Of a DNA stretch of 64,000 nt, positions 1 to 10,959 are shown piece by piece. Below the pieces are notes generated by a model that ran no database searches, was not told the DNA's origin, and saw nothing but the letters and a program-made list of their open reading frames with translations. Position 1 is the stretch's first letter. The number at the start of each line of letters is the position of its first letter. The DNA comes from Cristatella mucedo (lineage: Eukaryota; Bryozoa; Phylactolaemata; Cristatellidae), in the NCBI GenBank assembly GCA_009760855.2, contig WPIO01000019.1, positions 1,017,501 through 1,081,500 of the forward strand, in the 5' to 3' direction. Both the position numbers and the translations under genes were made by a program.

Positions 1-300
1 GGTCAACAAATCCAAGAGGTTCAAGCACGTGTCACCTTCACAGATGATGACAGTTCTTGATTGATCAGTGGATGCAGTAAACAATGCTTACTCTGAACTA
101 AAAGGCCCGCCATGACTTACTGCTTAATACCAAGCTGAACTTCTGAGCCTGCTTCAACCTCCGTGTGCCCTCAGGACCTCAATGGAGAATAACTTAGCTA
201 TTCTAATCCTTAGCTTACTGACTTTTGGCAGCAGAGGCTTTTGCTTTGCAGGTGCAATACTGTGGAACTCACGTTCACAATTCAGAGAAACAGAGATAGT
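1..300 (+). repeat. LINE-B 3' fragment, degraded
   Basis: The first bases parallel the LINE-B copy at 19.25 kb: both contain a version of AAGAGGTT(T/C)GAGCACGTGTCACC. Near 250-285 the sequence matches the family's C-terminal segment around LWNS (CTGTGGAACTC). The reading frame is broken by stops and small deletions. It is cut by the window edge, so its full length is unknown. Confidence 0.55.
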
Positions 301-679
301 CACAGACATCTAGAAGAGATGGGATAGAAAAAATTGACGCTGACAGGAGTCACAAGCAGGAGCCACCAACCAGAAAGACAAATTGCAAACACGATATGGG
401 GCATGCTTTGAGTTAGTAAATGCTCCAGCCTGCATTTGCTACCCACGAACAGTGTCCTTAGCCATTGGCTTACAACAAAAAGATCACACGTAGCATAATC
501 AGAGCATCATAGGCATTGCTCTGTATATAAAATTGTACAGCCTTACTGCATCGGGTATGGGATGGATGAAGCTGCCGCCACCCCACAAAAAGGGCTTCAT
601 CCGAGCACGTAGAGATATCTCTCAGCAACCAGATGTGCATAACTGCATTATGCATAAACTTTATCTACTACTAACAAGG
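301..679. other. unassigned sequence
   Basis: No family motif, RNA gene or repeat was recognised. The only open frame is short and carries no visible domain. Confidence 0.5.
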
Positions 680-858
680 TGAGCTGAATTAAAAGGCTCA
701 TTTTATATGGCAGCAAAGAACCTTCACAGCTATCACCACCACTTGCAGTGGTCAATAAGGATCGATAACTACAGGACTCCAATCCACGACCCGAGTCGTG
801 AAGAGCAAGTACCTTACCCATGGGCTAAGACCCACGGGCAACTCCTACTACTACAGCC
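680..858 (-). repeat. SINE-1 copy 1 (tRNA-derived SINE)
   Basis: Read on the minus strand, this has a degenerate pol III B-box region (GTCGTGGATTGGAGTCCTG). A short hairpin follows (CCACTGCAAGTGG), then GGTGATAGCTGTGAAGG, then a conserved 3' end close to TTTAATTCAGCTC. The same order occurs at 3640 and 21328, so this is a dispersed family. The A-box end is less well preserved. Family identity is inferred from these three copies only. Confidence 0.65.
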
Positions 859-1229
859 AATAAAGTTGCAAAGGAGTCAAAGGCTTGCAGCATTCTCTAT
901 GTCCTAGGGGGCTTTAAGGAAGGAAGTGGCTACACTTGCAGTAGCCTTTTAGTACCAATAACATTCACATCGATAATTTAAGCGCCAACGAGTGTGACAG
1001 ATATTTGCACATGCTTTATGGATTTACACAACATGTGCAGGTGAGATTACACAATGATCAAAGCATTTAAATGCCACAAAATAAAAAATAAGGTACAGTA
1101 AACATTACAATAACTCATCAACTTGACATAGTACTTACCACATTTTGGTATAAGACTCTCAACCTGGTCTTCCTACAAGACAAAAGGTCACAGCGGCATT
1201 AGCACCGAGACCTTACATTAAGCACAAGA
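859..1229. other. unassigned sequence
   Basis: AT-rich with no motif recognised. Confidence 0.5.
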
Positions 1230-1530
1230 CTCTTATAGGCATACAGTTCTTATCGACGTTCTCACCGAACCCTTGTCGTGAGCTGTGCACAAGAGCAAGC
1301 ACAAGAATGGGAACATGTGCGCAAAATTCAAGATGATAAAGCAATACCGTTACAACAATTGGAGTTCTTGAAATCCTACAAACCATACTACAGGTTCACG
1401 AGTCTTAAGTATACTAGCACTACGTCTTCATGCTTCGCAGATCCCAAACTATGGAACTCCTTGCCAGATATCTTACATCAAGTCTGCCTAACTTCATCCC
1501 TCGGACAGACAAGCCCCTCTTGATTTTCCA
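1230..1530 (+). repeat. possible LINE ORF2 C-terminal fragment
   Basis: An 81-codon open frame (1278-1523) contains CFADPKLWNSLPD. This resembles the 'LWNSLP' segment seen near the C-terminus of both LINE families here. The rest of the frame does not align convincingly with either, so it may be an older or third LINE family. Confidence 0.35.
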
Positions 1531-2064
1531 GTCTTCATAAAAAAGGCAAAGGTTGGCTGATTCAACAGTTTCATTTATTATATAGTGGCAGAAGAGCCTT
1601 AGCAGCTACCGTGTTGCTTTCGTACATCATTCTGTCGGGGTGTTCTTCCTGTTACAGAGCTAGCTACTGCCGAGACTGCTGGATGAAGAATTGCCGAGGG
1701 GCAATCCTATATAGGGAATCTCCTAAATTTCCACAACAAAAATCTTCATGATTATATTCCGTGTGGACTCATTCTTAAAATGTAAGTGGAATTTAAAAAT
1801 GGGTCGATTTTGGTTAAATTGGTCGATTTTATAGCATTTCTGCCAGTGTGAAGCTAAGTCAGAGCTGAGCGAATGGCATCAAGTTTACCAAGAGCCTGAT
1901 GACTGCAGACACGAATCCAACAAGGATTTAAATATTTTTAACTCTTGTTGAGGATGCAAAATCAGAAAAATATTAGTAGATAACAAGATATCGAATATGC
2001 AGGAACTGATTTTCTCCCAACAGGAAGTTCGGCTGTGCTGTAGTATATCTGGTCTTGTGGTTTG
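1531..2064. other. unassigned sequence
   Basis: Nothing recognised. Confidence 0.5.
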
Positions 2065-2240
2065 CAATAACAATAATAATAATAATGCCATTCGTATAGG
2101 GCCCTAAAAGAACCCACTCTCCATCCAGACGCTTTCCAACTTACTTAATAACTTGCTATACGAGAAGCAATAGTTGAGATTCATGACGTGCGAGGAGCCA
2201 TGCTTGGACAAGTATGAAAAAGCATATCCACTCAATGGCC
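2065..2240 (-). repeat. possible ancient LINE-A 3' tail relic
   Basis: An AATAATAATAAT run is followed by GTATAGGGCCCTAAAAGAACC. This parallels the reverse-complement LINE-A tail (tail repeat, then the gcgccctc..gagaact block), and most closely the diverged copy at 12.7 kb. Similarity fades quickly. Confidence 0.3.
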
Positions 2241-2544
2241 CTAGTTAGTAGGATCAGTGGTTATTAATTAAAAATCAGCTCACCATCGATAGAGCAAGAA
2301 ATTCTTCCTCCATAAATCACTAGCCGAGCAAAGGCATTATATATTAGCCTAAATCTCTAAAACTGAATAAAACAAATCCTGATTATTAAATCCCGATCAG
2401 CTAAAGCTCACAGAAATCAGATGCCGATAAGGTGGTGTAGCTGATTAAGAGTAATGCTCCCACACACACAATATCGCTTACGTTTTTTTTACTTAATCAA
2501 TACTAAACCGATAGACTAATAGAGGACTGGGTCTTCACGAGTTT
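2241..2544. other. unassigned sequence
   Basis: AT-rich; nothing recognised. Confidence 0.5.
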
Positions 2545-2642
2545 TACCATTTTTTAATCGTGCTGCCATTGCAACAAATGTAAATTGCCTAGAAAGAGAT
2601 TGAGTTCCCTGAGGGCGCTATATCAAATATATTATTATTTTC
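2545..2642 (+). repeat. LINE-A 3' tail insertion
   Basis: It contains GCCTAGAAAGAGATTGAG, then GAGGGCGC, then a short ATTATTATT end. That is the LINE-A 3' stem-loop and microsatellite tail. It is a severely 5'-truncated insertion with no coding sequence. Confidence 0.75.
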
Positions 2643-3466
2643 CCCAATGCGTGCCAGCCGTTGCTGTGTAATATTCCCTTGCAGAGAGACTCGGCCTGAA
2701 AAACCCAGGAGAAGCAAACCACATGAGCATCATGACTAGCAATCCAGGCCACCGTACTCCAGAAGGATCGATCTTCAACATTCAGGAGCCTAAGAGCCAT
2801 AACACTTAAGAGAAGAAACTTAACTCCAAACGATATCAGGAGGTAGATGTATTTGCATTTCTTTTTCAAATATGTTTTGCTAGGTAATTTGATTTTATAT
2901 TAGTTTGTTATGTAAACGAGTTGTGTTTTATGGGCAAGCCTATCAGCTTTGTGGACAATGTCAAGCCTTAAATGTGCAAGCATGTAGAACCAGGAGCAAG
3001 ATACATTAATTATAGATAATCTAGACACTTTGACACAAGCATCTTGTTTTGCCAAAACATCTGGCTTGCCCTCACCAATCTTGTTCCACCAGAAAGCATG
3101 ACTTGTCGATCGGAGCTGTAAACAGACCGTGCAGCCACTAGCTCTGTGACACAGTGACAAAAAGAGACAAGAAGCTGCTACTCGTGCTTGTGTACTGTTT
3201 ATTTTAAGAGTTCTAAAAATCGAGTACCTGTGTGTTTAAATGTGCCTATTCCAAGGACAAGCAGGTTTGCAAACCATAGCTATTTGTTCCATAAAAGCTT
3301 ATCTCTAGGTCTGGGCATTTACTTCGAGCATGAGACAAGCTTTCCTCTGTCCATGCCCCTATTCAAATAATAAGTGTGATTGTCTGTGTACACATAAACT
3401 TACGTTCAAGTGTGTGCAGACCCGAGCCTTTGTTTGAGCACACAAACACACACTAACAGAAACACA
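2643..3466. other. unassigned sequence
   Basis: Several open frames under 90 codons on both strands, none with a recognisable domain. Confidence 0.5.

Positions 3467-3519
<53 letters not shown>
3467..3519. repeat. (CA)n microsatellite
   Basis: Uninterrupted CA dinucleotides, with impure CA-rich sequence on both sides. Confidence 0.95.
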
Positions 3520-3521
<2 letters not shown>

Positions 3522-3639
3522 ACGCACACGAACACAAGACGTACAGAGGTCCAGGGCAGTCTGGTAGTCTAGTACAGTAAAGTGACTGGCACAAGCACAG
3601 CAACACACGTGCAGTTGCAAAAAATCCTCACAGTATGGC

Positions 3640-3815
3640 TGCAGCAGCTTTGGCTACAACTCGGTTCGGGTAGCAAGAGGGTTTTACGACCAAGATCGTG
3701 GGTTCGAATCCTGCAGTGAGCGATAATTCATTGCCAACTACAAGTGGTGATGATAGCCGTTAAGGCTCTTATGCTGCTATAGAAATAAGGCTGGTAAATC
3801 AGCTAGTCTTTTTCC
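3640..3815 (+). repeat. SINE-1 copy 2 (tRNA-derived SINE)
   Basis: A near-perfect pol III B box lies at about 3700 (GGGTTCGAATCCTG). Upstream there is an A-box-like stretch. Downstream come a degraded hairpin (AACTACAAGTGG), GATAGCCGTTAAGGCTCTT and the 3' end GTAAATCAGCTAG. The order and 3' end match the copies at 680 and 21328. The added 3' body argues against a functional tRNA gene. Confidence 0.75.
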
Positions 3816-4048
3816 CCACTTCGCCACGCTTACTACAGTTGCATGCAGCACTTGAAAACATTTATTGATAGCTGCAAATGAAGCACAGCATAGTCAGTGT
3901 GACGTTGTCCAAACCACGATTCTTTACAAACTCTCTTGTCTGACCAGGCATAGAGGCCACAAGCTTTTGAGTTATGTATACCTCCTGCTGTAGCATACTA
4001 CATGGAGCCTGAATTTTACTGATTAAGTCCTTCTAGACATTCGATCGT

Positions 4049-4139
4049 ATTTTCTTTGCAGCAAATGCAAAGTGCCTAGAAAGAGACTGAGCTATCTGAG
4101 GGTGCTATGTCACATCTATTATTATTACTATTATTATCA
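4049..4139 (+). repeat. LINE-A 3' tail inserted in mariner copy 1
   Basis: The tail block (GCAAATGCAAAGTGCC, AGAAAGAGACTGAG, then ATTATTATTACTATT) interrupts mariner sequence. Mariner copy 2 reads through the same point without it (around 11110). Confidence 0.8.
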
Positions 4140-4477
4140 AGGTGGGCTACTGGCATCGGCCGAACACCCTACCCTGCCTCAGCCGCCTGTTGATATCGCC
4201 CCAAAAGCTGTTCTATCAAATCAGGCGAGTGGCTGAACCACGGCATCCATACCACACAAGGAATTTTGTGAAAAGAGTTCTAAAGTGGCCTAGCAGCATG
4301 CTTAGGCTAGTACGTTATCATTTAGCCAAATGTAACCAACTCCAAGCAGAGTGTGTGAGCTTTTAAATCCAACTTGCATAACCAACAATAACTGGAGTAG
4401 ATTACTTTTTGACGAACATCTGTATAGCGATCACGCAGTAGCCTAGCTAGTTGCCTGACTTGAGCAGCCAATAAAAA

Positions 4478-5870
4478 ATTAATATTATAATAATAATAAT
4501 AACAATAATAATAATTCACTTGATAAAGCGCCCTCGGAGAACTTAATCTCTCTCTAGGCGCTTTATTTTACATTTGCTGAAAAGTGAAATGCAATTGAAT
4601 GGTAAGTAAAATCATGCTTAAAAACAAACAAAATGAATAATATGGTTAGGGGTGACATGCACAGGGTCAGCATGCAAATGTGGTTAGTGGCAGCATGCAC
4701 AGTGTCAGCACGCATAAGCACATCAAGGACGAATCACAGGGACCCACTAAATGCTGTCCTAAATAGGTGTGTTTTTAGGTTCCTTTTAAATGTGGTCAGG
4801 TCAGGGGATGTCCTGACGCAGGTCGGGAGGGAGTTCCAGGCTGTGGGAGCATACGAACTAAATGCACGGTCTCCAAAGGATTTAAGGTTTGTACGAGGTA
4901 TTTCTAGACTGTTGGATTCCGAAAAGCGGGTGGTACGATGCTTGGCCTGATGGGGGAGTATATCTGAAAGATAGGCTGGAGCCATAGAATGAAGGGACCA
5001 AAACGTGAGCGACAAAACCTTGAAGTCAATCCGTTGCTTGACTGGTAGCCAGTGCAGGTCGCCGAGAAGTGGAGTAATGTGGCAACTGCGACGCTCACGA
5101 CAGACAAGTCTAGCTGCCGAGTTTTGCACCAGCTGCAATCGCCTGATCGCACATGCTGGTAGGCCAGTAAGCAGTGAGTTACAGAAGTCGAGACGGGATG
5201 TCACGAATGCATGGACCAACTTAGATGTGGTATCTTTATCTAAACAAGCCCGAATTTTAGCAATGTTGTGAAGCTGAAAATAAGCGGATTTGACTGTGGA
5301 GCTGATATGGTCGTCTAACGAGAGGTCGCTTTGGAATATGACACCTAGATTTCGAGCTGATTCAACTGGAGATATGCTGGCAGAGCCAATTTTGAGAGTC
5401 AGCCTTTCATATCTTTGAATCACACTGGGTTTGCCTATAACTAGTAAGTTAGTTTTATCATCGTTTAGTTTTAGAAAATTTGCTGCCATCCATGTGCGGA
5501 TGTCATCAATGCAAGCAGCTAGTGAGTTGAGAGAATTTGAGGTGCTCGAAGGCTGGGAGGGATCAAAGTAAAGGTACAAGTGAGTGTCATCCGCATAGAA
5601 GTGAAAGCCTAGATTGTGCTTGGCAATCAAATCAGCAAGAGGCAGAGTATAAACCGTGAAAAGAACCGGACCTAGCACTGAGCCCTGAGGTACTCCATAT
5701 TTCAGAGGTACTTCAGATGATCTTTGTCCAGTCATATCAATACTCTGGAGTCTCCCACTGAGATAAGACCTGAACCACTGCAGAGCAGTGCCAGTGATGC
5801 CCAGGCGAGATGAGAGGCGCTCTAGAAGGACTTTGTGATCGATGGTGTCAAAAGCTGCCGAAAGATCATA
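4478..5870 (-). mobile_element. LINE-A, young 5'-truncated copy inserted in mariner copy 1
   Basis: On the minus strand, the order is half an ORF2 (stop at 4734), a 3' UTR, the conserved stem-loop and an (ATT)n-type tail at 4478-4515. The 5' end stops just before the reverse transcriptase segment DLSAAFDTIDH. Beyond about 5870 the sequence again matches mariner copy 2. The coding part is open throughout, and it closely matches the 9.0-9.66 kb copy, so the insertion is recent relative to its neighbours. The clade (CR1/L2/Jockey group) is inferred from the reverse transcriptase motifs and the tail. Confidence 0.85.
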
Positions 5871-5945
5871 AACAGCAGAAGAGCGACACTGCAGAACCTG
5901 GTGGCCTTTATCCCTAGCCAGACAAGGGCAGTCAAAAAGAATCAA
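4734..5945 (-). pseudogene. LINE-A ORF2, C-terminal half of reverse transcriptase, 5'-truncated
   Basis: This 403-codon frame holds reverse transcriptase motifs in order: DLSAAFDTIDHK near residue 27 (first catalytic Asp), WFRSYLSGR, GVPQGSVLGPVLF, then FYADDTHLYL with the catalytic Asp pair. The LINE-typical C-terminal part follows (LQLVQNSAARLVC, LHWLPVKQRIDFK, AWNSLP, FKRNLKTHLF). The endonuclease domain and N-terminal reverse transcriptase are absent. A complete ORF2 in such LINEs usually runs to roughly 900-1000 residues. About the first 26 residues come from the flanking mariner sequence, so the ATG is not the element's own. It would copy LINE RNA by target-primed reverse transcription if complete, but it cannot be active in this form. 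Confidence 0.85.
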
Positions 5946-6110
5946 TGTGGTGGAACAACGTCACAATCAAAGCACACATACCAAAAGCATTTGTGTTTGT
6001 TTTTGGCCAGTCAGTACGTATTTTCACGGGCTGCTCGTAACTTCAGCACTCGTATCATCAAATAAGAGCCTCTCACTATCCGAACGGAGTTTCAGCCACA
6101 CTGAAGCTCC

Positions 6111-6792
6111 GGCCATGCTTCGAGGATTGCCTGTAACTAAGAGCTGTGACTGGGTTCAATGCTGCACAGATGGAATGCCAGTTAAGCATGCTTTGGCTTT
6201 TGGATGCTCAGGCAGGCACGACCTTAGTTAGCTTGGCTTTCAACATCCTTCAGCTAGCTTGTTAACTTGTTCAGCTAACTTGTAAGTCATAGAAGGGTGG
6301 GAGAGGCTGGAGTAGGCAGCCTTGTGGGGGGAGGGGGCAAAAACGTCTGGAAAGTGCAAATCAATAAACAACTACCTGCTATGCTCGGCATAATTTGTAT
6401 GCATAAACATTTGCCACTGCACAAAGAATGCAGTTTGGGCCCTACAAGAGACTATACATCGTCATCGATGAAAAATAAGCAAAACCATATAATTCAATAA
6501 GCTTCATATAAGCTCAAGTACGAAAAAGTTATGCGCTACAAGCATCAGGCGAGGTTGTGCAAGACGCTTAGCAAGACGCGGTCGGTTTAACTAAAGTTTT
6601 GTGCAGATAGAGAAAGCATGCATACAGAGTGTACGTGCATAGACAGGTTCAAATATATCAAAAGAGGCGACAGCCTACCGGAATTTTGTATCTTGCCGAG
6701 CGAAAGGTGCCAGGAGGCCATAGCACTGCTTCAGTCCTAGAGGCTCTCATGACTTCTTCTATATGAGCACCTGCAAGGGAGTTTGCGCTAAG

Positions 6793-6796
<4 letters not shown>
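6111..6796. other. unassigned sequence
   Basis: No domain or repeat recognised. Confidence 0.5.

Positions 6797-6851
<55 letters not shown>
6797..6851. repeat. (GA)n microsatellite
   Basis: Uninterrupted GA dinucleotides. Confidence 0.95.
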
Positions 6852-6853
<2 letters not shown>

Positions 6854-7504
6854 AGCACGCAGACGGTCACAACACGGCACAAGCACCGGAGCAGCACCAA
6901 CTTAGGTAAGTGAGGGGGTCAGCCACTAAAACAATATTAGTCACATGCTGTCTCAACCTGTTTCCGCTAATTACACCCCAAGTCCACGCAAGTAAATAAA
7001 GGAACACAAAGTTATGATTATTAACATCATCCAAAACCAGGGCCACTGGTCATGCAAATCGACACTGCTAAGGAAGCAGGTTCTGGGTTGGGCAACTTCT
7101 GAGTAAGGCCTTCCACTGCAGTTTGCATATGGGGCTGCTTCTGAATATAGTGACTTGGTATACTCTGACTAAACTCCTTAAGCTTTTGTATTATAAACAT
7201 GTAACTATCTTATACAAAATAATACAAAAATACAATGGCATGCCCGATTTACACCCAATCTCACTATCTAAATTAGTAATATCACCTCTTCTAGATGCAT
7301 GGTTTGTTGCCATAAAGCTTGGATACCAGCAAATATCATTTACAGTACACAGGACCCGTAGGCCACCGTTGAAGGTGTCATTTTTAACAGCATACTATGA
7401 CTGCTACTGACAAGTAACAGTCTAATTTACATCAGGATCACGGTAATTACATCAGACACGAGTTCCAAGTTGTAAAAAAAAGGAATGCTAATGGTAGTTT
7501 AAAC
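6852..7504. other. unassigned sequence
   Basis: A 95-codon plus-strand frame (7123-7410) contains VTILYKIIQKYNG. This is reminiscent of a LINE C-terminal region but too weak to assign. Confidence 0.4.
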
Positions 7505-8455
7505 TCAAGACGTGCCTTATGTATCTCTGTCTGTAATTCCACAAAAACTGTGTGGGTGTTACACAAGAGTGTTCTACAGCACACTCAAAGCCTAAGCGGC
7601 TTTTGGTGTGCATTTGGTAGTCAACAGACTTCATCTCACATGACAAAAAGAATGTGAGAAGCTTAGTTGAGTCAGGAAGGTAGTTGAAGTAGTGAGTAGC
7701 ATGGAAGTTGCAGCTCAAGACGGCTGGAAAAGATGTGCTATAGTCGACAGCAGGCATAGTGATCACTGTGTAAGAATTGTTTAAGTGAGTTCCAGTCTAA
7801 TAATAATAATAATAATAATAATACATTTGATATAGCCCGCTCAGAGTACTCAATATCTTTCTAGGCACTTTACATTTGCGGCAAAGGAAGCACTATCGAA
7901 TGGTTAGTGGTAGCATGCTCAAAGACAACAAGCATTACATGATTAGGGGTGCCGTGCACAGGGTCAGCATGCAGATATGATTAGTGGCAGCATGCACAGT
8001 GGCAGCATGCATAAGCATGTACAAGACAAATCACATGGACCCACTAAATGCTGTCATAAATCGGTGTTTTAAATCTTTTTTTAATGCGGTCAAGTCAGAA
8101 GATGTGCCGCATGTTGAAGTGAGCTCCAGGCTTTGAGAGTATACAAACTAAATGCACGGTCTCCAAAGGATTTGAGGTTCGCACGAGGTATAGGTAAGCG
8201 ATTACAATCCAAAAAGCAAGTGGTCCGATGCTCTAGGACCCATAGAGCAAAAGCTTCTGTCACCAACAGTACTAAGCGGAGGAATGGCATGCTAATTTAT
8301 TGTAAACAGAGGACCTGAGAGCACGAGGAGGCTGAAACTGGTGCAGCAGTTCAGCTAGGTATGAAGGAGCCAGACCGTGGCCTTGGCCTCGTGGATCAGC
8401 ATAACAACTTGATTATGCGACCGTTGTTCTACCGGAAGCCATAATACTTTGGCTC
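7505..8455 (-). mobile_element. LINE-B 3' portion, split by a LINE-A insertion
   Basis: Both outer parts align with the LINE-B copy at 17.35-18.5 kb. The 3' end contains ATGTATCTCTGTCTG and GGGTGTTACAC. The body contains AGCAAAAGCTTCTGTC and CGAGGAGGCTGAAACTGG. On the minus strand it encodes the C-terminal LINE segment, broken by stops. LINE-A lies between 7800 and 8231; without it the two halves join as in the 17.3-kb copy. Confidence 0.75.
7800..8231 (-). mobile_element. LINE-A 3' end inserted into LINE-B
   Basis: An (AAT)n start, the reverse-complement LINE-A tail and the LINE-A C-terminal coding block (CACGGTCTCCAAAGGATTTG) replace nothing in LINE-B. The flanks share TCTA (7796-7799 and 8232-8235), a plausible short target duplication. 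Coding sequence is fragmentary. Confidence 0.75.
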
Positions 8456-8844
8456 AATACTTTAAGAGCATTCGGTAGGCTACCGACCTGGGCCTTTGCT
8501 TGTGGGGCAGTAGGATTACTAATCAATGGAAGGTGCTCAACGTCGCGTGAGCAATCCTACGGGGCTCGGATCAAGCACGACCCAAGTTACCGTTTGTTCT
8601 ATGAGAAAGTCCTTCTGCAAAGAAAGCAACTTTTAAGGATGGTTGCAGAGGTTGCTCACGGCAGGGGCCTGTGCTGCAGCTGAGGCCTGCTGACCATGCA
8701 TGCCGCTAGAGCTCATCTGCAGAACTTTCGTTTATTTTTTTTTCAGGAATCCTCAGCATCCACATGATATTACATCAACGTACATGCAGTGCAGTCTCCT
8801 ACGAGAGAGCAGAAATGATGCTGAACGTCATGCCGGTTGCTGCA
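8456..8844. other. unassigned sequence
   Basis: Nothing recognised. Confidence 0.5.
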
Positions 8845-8937
8845 ATTTTTCCATCACGGCAATGTAAAGTGCCTAGAAAGAGACTTGAGTTCTCTGAAGG
8901 CGCTACATCAAATGTATTCTCACTATTATTATTACAA
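8845..8937 (+). repeat. LINE-A 3' tail insertion
   Basis: AATGTAAAGTGCCTAGAAAG, GTTCTCTGAAGGCGC and an ATTATTATT end are all present. Tail only. Confidence 0.75.
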
Positions 8938-8999
8938 CTAGCACCTTTAGTCAAGCATTCGGCACAGAGAGACAGGCCAGCTCGGCACAAGCCACCTTA

Positions 9000-9661
9000 A
9001 TAATAATAATATACTTGATAAAGCGCCCTCAGAGAACTTAATCTCTTTCTAGGTGCTTTACATTTGCTGCAAAGGGAAATGCAATTGAATGGTAAGTAAA
9101 ATCATGCTTGAAAAACAAGCAAAATGAATAACATGGTTAGGGGTGACATGCACAGGGTCAGCATGCAAATGTGGTTAGTGGCAGCATGCACAGTGTCAGC
9201 ACGCATAAGCACATCAAGGACGAATCACAGGGACCCACTAAATGCTGTCCTAAATAGGTGTGTTTTTAGGTTCCTTTTAAATGTGGTCAGGTCAGGGGAT
9301 GTTCTGATGCAGGTCGGGAGGGAGTTCCAGGCTGTGGGAGCATACGAACTAAATGCACGGTCTCCAAAGGATTTAAGGTGTGTACGAGGTATTTCTAGAC
9401 TGTTGGATTCCGAAAAGCGGGTGGTACGATGCTTGGCCTGATGGGGGAGTATATCTGACAGATAGGCTGGAACCATAGAATGAAGGGACCTAAAAGTGAG
9501 CGACAAAACCTTGAAGTCAATCCGTTGCTTGACTGGTAGCCAGTGCAGGTCGGCGAGAAGTGGCGTAATGTGGCAACTGCGACGCTCACGACAGACAAGC
9601 CTAGCTGCAGAGTTTTGCACCAGCTGCAATCGCCTGATCGCACATGCTGGTAGGGCCAGTT
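9000..9661 (-). mobile_element. LINE-A, short copy nearly identical to the 4.48-kb copy
   Basis: It starts with (AAT)n and follows 4488-5163 almost base for base, with only scattered differences. It is 5'-truncated near 9652. The hexamer ACCTTA flanks it on both sides (8994-8999 and 9662-9667), a likely target-site duplication. The partial ORF2 frame is 9225-9629. Confidence 0.85.
9225..9629 (-). pseudogene. LINE-A ORF2 C-terminal fragment
   Basis: 134 codons beginning at MQLVQNSAARLVCRERR, then LHWLPVKQRIDFKVLS and AWNSLP, ending FRTAFSGSL. It is essentially the last third of the 4734-5945 frame. The reverse transcriptase catalytic motifs are absent because of 5' truncation, so it has no function by itself. 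Confidence 0.8.
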
Positions 9662-9899
9662 ACCTTATGACAGCAGCGGCGGCAACACATGGGCAAGAAC
9701 TTCTACATGCGAAATGCTCAAGCCCAGTCAATGCTATCAAACAAAAGGATGGGCGAGACAGACAGCCAGTGAGACTCGGTGTTGCCACATTTCAATTTGC
9801 CACACATTTTGCCACACATTTGTCACGTTTCCACATTCCAAACGTTCGCTGTACCCGACTGCTGCTATGGTAGAAGCGGATGTGAAAGAGGCTGATCGA

Positions 9900-10560
9900 C
9901 TCCACTCGGTTCATAGCCATGCATGCTAGAGCTAAGCTAGGCCACACCGAGGTGTCTTCTTCGTCGGGCGTTCTTCAAGTCCTGGACGGTCGCCTTGACG
10001 TCCAATTGAAGCGATTCAACAGCTCATCAGGTTTGTGGGGGGCTGAGGCTGCACCCAATCCGCTGCGACGCAGGCCAACAGAGTCGCGATCGAACTGCCC
10101 AAGCATTCGTTTCCGTCACGAGGGGCACCGCTACGCCGGACTGATGTCGTCTTTCACGGGCCCCTTTTACGAGTGACTCGAAGCCCCTCTCCCCCATTCC
10201 GCCCGCCCGCCTGCCCACCCAGCGGGCATCGCTGGCGACTCGTATTCGCAAAGCGAGAGCAAGCGAGCGAGCGACGGGCGCGAGCGACGGGATTCGCTGG
10301 GCAAGGAGTCGGAGCAGACGCGCCTTTCGCTCACTCGGAGCTGGCCGCACGTCGCGAGCGACGGGCGAAAAAGGGACCCAAATATTTTCAGCAAGCCGAG
10401 CAGCAATGTAATCCAGCTAGCGCGCGCACGCGCTTGGCGGCTCTTCAGACGCGTGCGCAACAGCGCGAATACGCGAACGTTTCGCATCGTTTGGCGTGTC
10501 GCGTGCCTTCGAATCCTGCATAGCGACAGACTAGCGGCTTTCCATGCGGGCTTTCCCTTG
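9900..10560. other. CpG-rich block, no gene recognised
   Basis: CpG is dense (for example CGCGCGCACGCGCTTGGCGG near 10421) compared with the AT-rich flanks. Overlapping open frames on both strands are low-complexity (Arg/Ala/Pro/Ser) and look like a by-product of base composition. It could be a promoter-type CpG island or an unmethylated patch; no TATA box or exon can be argued. Confidence 0.4.
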
Positions 10561-10959
10561 GGCATCTCCCGAACACAGCGTTCAGGTAAAAATTAGAAGA
10601 GTTTCAAACCTGGCGATAAGTGTAAGGCTGCAGAAACTACGCTCGCAGCAAAATGATCCATGCTATCTCCATCGGCACCGCAGCGTTGTGGTGCGAAACA
10701 GTCGCTGAACACGAGACCACGTCGGAGACGCACGCACGGAGTAGACTAAGACCACTCACACCGAGCGGAGGTGTAAACGAACTTCTTACGCTGATTCGCT
10801 CGTGGATAGACACTCTGCATAGAAAAATCTTCGCTGTACGGCCGCACCTGCTATGGCTATAAATTCGTTCGGTTGAGAAGAGAGTTTTTTTATATTCCAG
10901 GCTTACTAAATTTACATGCACCACGTTATTAGCAGCCCATATTTTAAAATGAAGGCTGT

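Larger units (their letters stand above)
3890..6110 (-). mobile_element. Tc1/mariner-like DNA transposon, copy 1, with two LINE-A insertions
   Basis: Terminal inverted repeats are visible. Positions 3901-3965 (GACGTTGTCC, then GATTCTTT, then CTTGTCTGACCAGG) match the reverse complement of 5898-5962 (GACGTTGTTCC, GATTCTTT, CTTGTCTGGCTAGG). Minus-strand transposase relics read SPDL..EQLLGRYQ, the region around the last catalytic acidic residue in Tc1/mariner transposases (SPDLNPIE). The second copy at 10.96-12.01 kb lacks both LINE insertions and so serves as the empty-site reference. Outer ends and target duplication are not resolved. The transposase is dead. Confidence 0.7.

Noticed and set aside
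3640-3815. Functional tRNA gene
   Set aside because: The B box is good but the acceptor stem does not close, and the sequence continues into a conserved SINE body shared with two other copies.
7123-7410. LINE C-terminal fragment
   Set aside because: Only a faint VTILYKIIQKYNG resemblance; no other LINE block in order.
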